A DNA stretch of 64,000 nt, from the NCBI GenBank assembly GCA_038746285.1, contig JBCDKT010000010.1, forward strand, positions 1 through 64,000. The letters run 5' to 3'. Source of the DNA: Bacteroidota bacterium (GTDB taxonomy: Bacteria > Bacteroidota > Rhodothermia > Rhodothermales > JANQRZ01). Below, piece by piece: positions 59,492-64,000 of this stretch. The notes beneath the pieces are model-generated. The model saw nothing but the letters and a program-made list of their open reading frames with translations. It did not search any database and was not told where the DNA came from. Positions within the stretch are counted from its first letter, which is position 1. Each line of letters starts with the position of its first letter. Made by a program: the position numbers and the translations under genes.

Positions 59492-60922
59492 CTAGGACGC
59501 GTCGAGGATGTCGAGGTCTTCGATCAGGTTGTTCTGCGGCGTTCCGAAGCGCGCCGTGAGCGGGCCGCTCTCCAGGCTGAGTACGCCGCGCGGGCACACC
59601 GCCGAGCAGACGCCGCACCCGACACAGCTCGCCCGGACGATGTTCTGCCCGCGCTGCGCGTACCACCGCACGTCGATCCCCATCTCGCAGTAGGTCGAGC
59701 AGTTGCCGCACGAGATGCACTGGCTGCCGTTGGTGGTGATGCGGAAGCGCGAGAAGAACCGCTGCTGCAAGCCCAAGATCGCCGCCATCGGGCACCCGAA
59801 CCGGCACCACACCCGGCTCCCGAAAACCGGGTAGAACCCGACCCCGATCACGCCGGCGAACATCAGCCCGATGAAGAACACGTACCACTTCTTGAAGCCC
59901 TCGGCGACGGGCCCGAGCACGCCCCACTGCGCATTCGCCCACAGGATGAGCGTCGTCAGGACGATGAACGCGAGCACGCCGTGGATCATCCAGCGCTCGA
60001 TGCGCCAGGCGCGGAGGCTCTTGTCGGAGAGGTGCCGGTAGGGGTCGCCGGCGGTCTCGGCGAGGCCGCCGCAGCCGCACACCCAGGAGCAGTACCACCG
60101 CTTGCCGAAGAAGTACGTCAGGACGGGCGTGCCGATGAAAATCATGGCTGCGCCGAAGATGAGCGCCGCCAGCGGCATCCACCCGAACGTGTCGGGCCAG
60201 AGGCCGTCGTAGTCGAGCGGCCAGAAGTAGTGCAGGTACAGCTCCGGCTGGCCGAAGAACACGAGGAGGTACGGGAGCGAGTACCCGAAGACGAGCTGGC
60301 AGAACATCACGCTCGCCGTGCGGATCCGCTGGTAGCGGACGTGGCGGTACTTCAGCATCGCCCGGACGCCCATCGTCGCCACGGCGAGGGTGTAGAACGA
60401 GCCGTACATCACCCACTGCCGCGAACCCTCCGGGTAGCCGAGCAGGTTCGAGATGGGGTCGAAGACGGCCACGAGGCCGGCGAGGTACTGCGGGAACCAG
60501 TAGACGAGCACGTAGAGGCCGGTCAGGAGAATCCCCCAGAGCCAGCCGGCGTGGCCGCGCGCCTGCTGCGCGCTGAACATGATGCCGTGGTTGTGGGTGC
60601 CCGCATGCCCACGGCCATACGTCAGCCACGCGTAGGCCACCCCACCGCCGCCGAACCCGAGCACGACGACCGCCATCAGCAGGCCGCTGAAGCCGGTCCC
60701 ACTCGCCCACCCGGCCAGGCACGCGAGCGCCGCGAGGCCGACCGCCGCGAGGGCCACCTTCTGCCCAGCTGACGGGTGGTAGGCCGGGTTTCCCGTTAGC
60801 GACAGCGACGGGTCGTAGGTCGGCACCTGGTCGAACGAGGGCCGGTCGGCGCTCAGCGGGAACGGGGCCTGGGCGGTCCGTTCGGCGCGCGGTCGGTCTA
60901 GGGTTTGGGTCGTCATGAGCAT
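59492..60922 (-). CDS. Membrane-bound polyferredoxin (NosR/NapH/CcoG-like)
   Basis: A 476-residue inner-membrane iron-sulfur protein. Several transmembrane helices surround NapH-type cysteine motifs (WYCSWVCGCGG and WCRFGCPMAA). Two 4Fe-4S ferredoxin clusters follow (CISCGNCSTYC and CVGCGVCSAVC). It is encoded 26 bp downstream of an FAD-dependent oxidoreductase, so electrons probably pass from NAD(P)H through the flavoprotein to this membrane chain. Terminal acceptor unknown. Its 3' end is duplicated downstream. Confidence 0.85.
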   Translation of the reverse strand: MLMTTQTLDRPRAERTAQAPFPLSADRPSFDQVPTYDPSLSLTGNPAYHPSAGQKVALAAVGLAALACLAGWASGTGFSGLLMAVVVLGFGGGGVAYAWLTYGRGHAGTHNHGIMFSAQQARGHAGWLWGILLTGLYVLVYWFPQYLAGLVAVFDPISNLLGYPEGSRQWVMYGSFYTLAVATMGVRAMLKYRHVRYQRIRTASVMFCQLVFGYSLPYLLVFFGQPELYLHYFWPLDYDGLWPDTFGWMPLAALIFGAAMIFIGTPVLTYFFGKRWYCSWVCGCGGLAETAGDPYRHLSDKSLRAWRIERWMIHGVLAFIVLTTLILWANAQWGVLGPVAEGFKKWYVFFIGLMFAGVIGVGFYPVFGSRVWCRFGCPMAAILGLQQRFFSRFRITTNGSQCISCGNCSTYCEMGIDVRWYAQRGQNIVRASCVGCGVCSAVCPRGVLSLESGPLTARFGTPQNNLIEDLDILDAS

Positions 60923-60948
60923 CTCGGTTGCATGTCCTGCGCCTGCCG

Positions 60949-62319
60949 CTACGAGCCGGCCAGCACGTCCAGCCGCTGCCGCCAGCCGCGCCGGCGCTTG
61001 AGCGTGAGCGAGCGGCCCGTCTGGCGGTTATACTGCGCGACGAAGTCGGCCTCGTGCTGCGGGGTGAACTCCGGGTCGAAGTTGGCCGCGCCGAGGTTCT
61101 GAAGCACGGTCTCGATGCCGGTCCCCTCGGTGATCCAGTGAGTGCACACGTCGTGGCGGTAGCGGATGCCCATCACGTTGACGGCCGTGAGCCGGGGCAC
61201 CGCGGCCCCGTCGCCCGACGTGTCGGCGGCGAAGGCGTAGTTGAGGCGAATCGCCTTCTCGGCCGTCGGGTGCTGCCAGTAGAGCGTGCGCTCGTGCTCG
61301 GGGAGCGTGGTCTGGAGGCGGCCGTAGACCTGCCACTCGAGGTCGAAGAACTTGGCCGAGTTGAAGAACACGCCCGGCGCGTAAGGCCGCACCCGGTCCG
61401 TGATCCCGAAGGCGGCCGTCGCGCCCTGCTCGCGGCCCGCGTACCACAGCGGTTCGAGCGGCGGCCGCTCGGGCGGCGGCGTCCGGTGCTGTGCGCAGTC
61501 GCCGGCGGCGAACACGCCCGGCACGTTCGTCTCCATGTACCGGTCGACGAGGATGCCCCGGTCAGTCTCGATCCCGGAGCCTTCGAGAAACCTGATGTTC
61601 GGGGCCACGCCGATCGCGATGCCGACCCACTGCGCCCCGACCTCGTCGCCGTGATTGGTGCGCACGGCGCGGACGCGGCCCGCGTCGTCCGTCAGCACCT
61701 CGGCCAGTTCGGTCTTCAGCCGGAGGTCGATCCCGCGCGCGCGGATGTGGTCGTTCACCATCCGCCCTTCCTCTTCGGGAAGCGCCGCCGGGAGGTACCA
61801 GTCGCTGCGTACGAGCAGCGTCACGCCGATCTCGCGCGTGTGGAGCATCTCCGCCAGTTCGACGCCGATCAGCCCGCCGCCGACCACAACCGCGTGCTGC
61901 ACCCCGGCCGTGTCGGCCTCCATCCGGTCGAGGTCCTGCATGCTGTAGAAGCCCTGCACGCCGCGCGCGTCCTCGCCCGGCCAGCCCGCGAAGCGCGGCA
62001 CCGAACCCGTCGCCAGGAGCAGCTTGTCGAAGCGCAGCGTGCCGCCGGACCGGAGATGCAGGCACCTAGCGTCGGTATCGACCCGCTCGACGTAGTCGCG
62101 GAGCAGGTCGATCCGGTTCTTTTTCCAGAACCCGTCTTCGTAGGGCTTAGTGTGGGTGTAGGTCATGTCGCCCATGTAGATGTACATGAGCGCCGTGCGC
62201 GAGTAGAAGTGGTCGGTCTCGGCGGAGATGACCGTGATCCGGGCCCCGGCGTCCAGCTTGCGCACATGGCGCGCCGCAGTGATTCCGGCGATTCCGTTCC
62301 CGATGATGACGAGGTCCAT
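60949..62319 (-). CDS. NAD(P)/FAD-dependent oxidoreductase
   Basis: A 456-residue flavoprotein of the pyridine nucleotide-disulfide family. The FAD Rossmann loop is DLVIIGNGIAGITAARHVRK, the second nucleotide loop is HAVVVGGGLIGVELAEMLH and the FAD-binding aspartate is in VPGVFAAGDCAQH. The C-terminal 150 residues are an extra domain. The ATG at 62319 starts right at the FAD motif; the longer frame is unlikely. It is cotranscribed with the polyferredoxin gene. Confidence 0.9.
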   Translation of the reverse strand: MDLVIIGNGIAGITAARHVRKLDAGARITVISAETDHFYSRTALMYIYMGDMTYTHTKPYEDGFWKKNRIDLLRDYVERVDTDARCLHLRSGGTLRFDKLLLATGSVPRFAGWPGEDARGVQGFYSMQDLDRMEADTAGVQHAVVVGGGLIGVELAEMLHTREIGVTLLVRSDWYLPAALPEEEGRMVNDHIRARGIDLRLKTELAEVLTDDAGRVRAVRTNHGDEVGAQWVGIAIGVAPNIRFLEGSGIETDRGILVDRYMETNVPGVFAAGDCAQHRTPPPERPPLEPLWYAGREQGATAAFGITDRVRPYAPGVFFNSAKFFDLEWQVYGRLQTTLPEHERTLYWQHPTAEKAIRLNYAFAADTSGDGAAVPRLTAVNVMGIRYRHDVCTHWITEGTGIETVLQNLGAANFDPEFTPQHEADFVAQYNRQTGRSLTLKRRRGWRQRLDVLAGS

Positions 62320-62565
62320 AAGCAGGCAACGCGCGGTGGGTGATGCTTCTGCGGAGCATACTGTCTTTAGCCTAACATACACCAGCGCACCTCCTTAGGG
62401 TATCACGAACGCATCAAGGGACGTCACGAAGAGGTCAAGTCGCCCGGCCGCGGACCTCATTATCATCGGTCAGCCGCCTCCCGCATCTAGCGAGGGGCTG
62501 CCGAACCAGAGCCGCCTGCTGCCTATCTTCGGCTCCCGACTCTCGACCCCGGACTTCCGCCTCTC

Positions 62566-63450
62566 ATGGTCTATGGCATCACCGGCAACACGAACAAGGA
62601 GAAGCTCTGGCAGCCCGCTGCCGACCTGATCCGCTGGCTCCAGAGCGAGGGCCTCCCCTTCTGCCTCGACCGGCGCGTCGCAGCCGGCCTCGCCGAGCGC
62701 GGCCTGATCGCCTCAGCCACCGCCGGGGCGTGCCGCACCGACGACCTCGCCGAGACCTCTGACCTCGTCCTCTCGTTCGGGGGCGACGGGACGCTGCTCA
62801 ATGCGGCCCACCAGATTGGCACGCGCGAGACGCCGGTCCTCGGGGTCAACATCGGGCGGCTCGGGTTTCTGACGAGCGCCGAGGTGGCGGAGGCCGAGCA
62901 GGCCATCCGGCAGATCGAGGCCGGGCTGCACGAGGTCGAGGAGCGCGAGGTGCTGGAAGCGACGGTCGACGGCCGGGCGGACCCGCCGCGCTGGGCGCTC
63001 AACGACTTCGTCGTCGCCAAGAGCGGCTCTGCCTCGATGATCGACGTGCAGGTCCACGTCGACGGCTACTACCTCAACGACTACTGGGCCGACGGCCTCA
63101 TCGTCGCCACGCCGACCGGCTCGACGGCCTACTCGCTCGCCGCGGGCGGCCCGCTCCTCGCACCCGACTCCGGCGCGCTCGTCCTCACCCCGATTGCCCC
63201 GCACACGCTCACCACACGGCCCATCGTTTTCCCCGGCCGCGTCGAGGTCACCCTCCGCGTCACCTCCCGCGCCGCGTCGTTCCTCCTCGCCCACGACGGC
63301 ACGAGCGACCTCATCGAGTGCCCCGAGGCCGGCGAGGGCGGCGTCGAGATCACCGTGCGCCAGGCCGCTCACCGCGTCCGGCTCGTCCGGCTGCCAGGGC
63401 GGGGCTACTTCCAGACGATCCGCGACAAGCTCTCCTGGGGCCAGCGCTGA
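62566..63450 (+). CDS. nadK: NAD kinase
   Basis: Phosphorylates NAD to NADP. The 294-residue protein shows the GGDGT motif in LVLSFGGDGTLLNAAHQIGT, the NE/D-like region GVNIGRLGFLTSAEVAEAEQ and the substrate-binding WALNDFVVAKSGSASMIDVQ, then DGLIVATPTGSTAYSLAAGG. Length and motifs are standard. It is divergent from the flavoprotein gene across a 246-bp gap. Confidence 0.95.
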   Translation: MVYGITGNTNKEKLWQPAADLIRWLQSEGLPFCLDRRVAAGLAERGLIASATAGACRTDDLAETSDLVLSFGGDGTLLNAAHQIGTRETPVLGVNIGRLGFLTSAEVAEAEQAIRQIEAGLHEVEEREVLEATVDGRADPPRWALNDFVVAKSGSASMIDVQVHVDGYYLNDYWADGLIVATPTGSTAYSLAAGGPLLAPDSGALVLTPIAPHTLTTRPIVFPGRVEVTLRVTSRAASFLLAHDGTSDLIECPEAGEGGVEITVRQAAHRVRLVRLPGRGYFQTIRDKLSWGQR

Positions 63451-63480
63451 GCTGCTCCGCGAACGAGCACACCACGGGAA

Positions 63481-63512
63481 AGCGGCGGCCGGGGAGGTCC
63501 CCAACCGCCGCT
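63481..63512. terminator. Bidirectional hairpin between nadK and a secreted-protein gene
   Basis: The outer stem AGCGGCGG/CCGCCGCT encloses a second stem GGGGA/TCCCC. It lies between two convergent genes, 30 bp after nadK and 28 bp beyond the minus-strand stop codon. On the minus strand it is followed by TTTCCCG. Confidence 0.6.
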
Positions 63513-63540
63513 CCAGGCTTCGACGCCTTCGGTGCTGCGT

Positions 63541-64000
63541 CTAGCGCGTCAGGCTGAGCTGGCCCGAGGTCAGCTGCGTGCCGGCCCGGAGCTGCCACAC
63601 GTAGACACCCGAGGCGAGGTCCCGCGCGTCGAACGTCGCTGTGTGCACGCCGGCCTCCTGCGTGCCTTCGGCGAGCGTGGCGATCTGACGGCCGCGCATG
63701 TCGTAGATGACGAGGCGCACGTCGGTGGCCTCATCGAGGGTGTAGCTGATGCGTGCTTCGTCGGGCGTCGGGTTCGGGTAGACCGAGACACCGAGCGCTT
63801 CGGCCGTGGCGGCGGCTTCGAGGCGGGACGCCTCCGTCATGCCGGCCGTAGCCGGGCCGTTGGGCACCGGCTCACCTGGACGCGCCAGCGGGCACGGCCC
63901 CGACGTAAGCGAGCCGGTGAAGCCGCCCGTAGTGCCGGCGCTGCTGACCCAGTCGCCGCTGTAGGTGAACGGGAACGACCCACCCGCGACGTTTCCGTTG
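63541..64000 (-). CDS. Secreted protein, C-terminal part with type IX-like sorting domain (5' end outside window)
   Basis: The frame stays open to the window edge, so only the last ~152 residues are seen. The terminal domain has VSVYPNPTPDEARISYTLDE, VRLVIYDMRGRQIATLAEGT and DLASGVYVWQLRAGTQLTSG, a FlgD-Ig/Por-secretion-type sorting domain similar to that of the amine-oxidase-like protein at 9-10.5 kb. Upstream residues (GTTGGFTGSLTSGPCPLARP) look like the end of a secreted beta-rich domain. The function is not determinable from this fragment. Confidence 0.8.
   Translation of the reverse strand, partial: NGNVAGGSFPFTYSGDWVSSAGTTGGFTGSLTSGPCPLARPGEPVPNGPATAGMTEASRLEAAATAEALGVSVYPNPTPDEARISYTLDEATDVRLVIYDMRGRQIATLAEGTQEAGVHTATFDARDLASGVYVWQLRAGTQLTSGQLSLTR

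Noticed and set aside
1-64000. tRNA or rRNA genes
   Set aside because: No cloverleaf-type T-arm motif with matching acceptor stem or conserved rRNA stretch was noticed on reading; a tRNAscan run would be needed to be certain.

Overview
The window is GC-rich, gene-dense bacterial chromosome. The best fit is a member of the Rhodothermota/Bacteroidota, probably a Rhodothermales or Rubricoccaceae relative, although no marker gene proves it. Supporting features are a TonB-dependent receptor with a carboxypeptidase-regulatory-like N-terminal domain, secreted proteins ending in type IX-like sorting/FlgD-Ig domains, LytS/LytT-type two-component proteins, a bacilliredoxin (YtxJ), a CarB lacking the usual C-terminal allosteric domain, and generally weak Shine-Dalgarno sequences. 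No rRNA, tRNA or CRISPR array was seen.

Layout. 0.2-2.5 kb: a type III polyketide synthase and an isoprenylcysteine-methyltransferase-like partner, separated by a parDE toxin-antitoxin pair. 2.5-8.8 kb: housekeeping genes (NSS-family transporter, orphan ParA, Lnt, Maf, a glutamine amidotransferase, a response regulator). 9-11.1 kb: two secreted proteins that together look like a copper amine oxidase split into N-domain and catalytic-domain genes, with most catalytic residues lost. 11.3-17.9 kb: carAB with two tiny genes between the subunits, a candidate attenuator in the carA leader, and an accessory DUF4160/DUF2442 pair at the 3' end of carB. 18-25 kb: a TonB protein, a methyltransferase, then regulator-plus-dehydrogenase accessory modules stacked against the 3' end of sbcC. 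25-40.5 kb: core-like genes (sbcC, cvpA, yqeY-like, TonB-dependent receptor, TPR protein, LytS/LytT pair, and an outer-membrane peptidase/propeller/barrel operon). 40.7-49.1 kb: an accessory island holding a nonsense-interrupted gene, a Mrr-like restriction endonuclease, a PLD nuclease, a GHKL ATPase, small unknown genes, an IS110/IS1111-type insertion sequence, a cassette-like kinase gene flanked by ~110-bp repeats, and broken lysE and ABC-ATPase genes. 49.1-64 kb: a GH43 arabinanase-like lipoprotein, an LRR-DUF1963 protein, a membrane-anchored AraC regulator, DoxX, oligoendopeptidase F, YtxJ, a lasso-like RiPP precursor, a DUF4864 protein, a polyferredoxin/flavoprotein pair, NAD kinase, and the tail of a secreted protein.

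The most interesting pattern is repeated at three unrelated loci. At carB, at sbcC (twice) and at the polyferredoxin gene, accessory genes lie between the intact 3' end of a core gene and an extra 64-83-bp copy of that same 3' end. No integrase is visible. This looks like recurrent integration of small modules at the 3' ends of protein-coding genes, by a mechanism the window does not reveal. A second repeat family (~110 bp, conserved ends, variable centre, attC-like) flanks the kinase gene in the island and recurs near 19.6 kb, suggesting an integron-like cassette array without an integrase.
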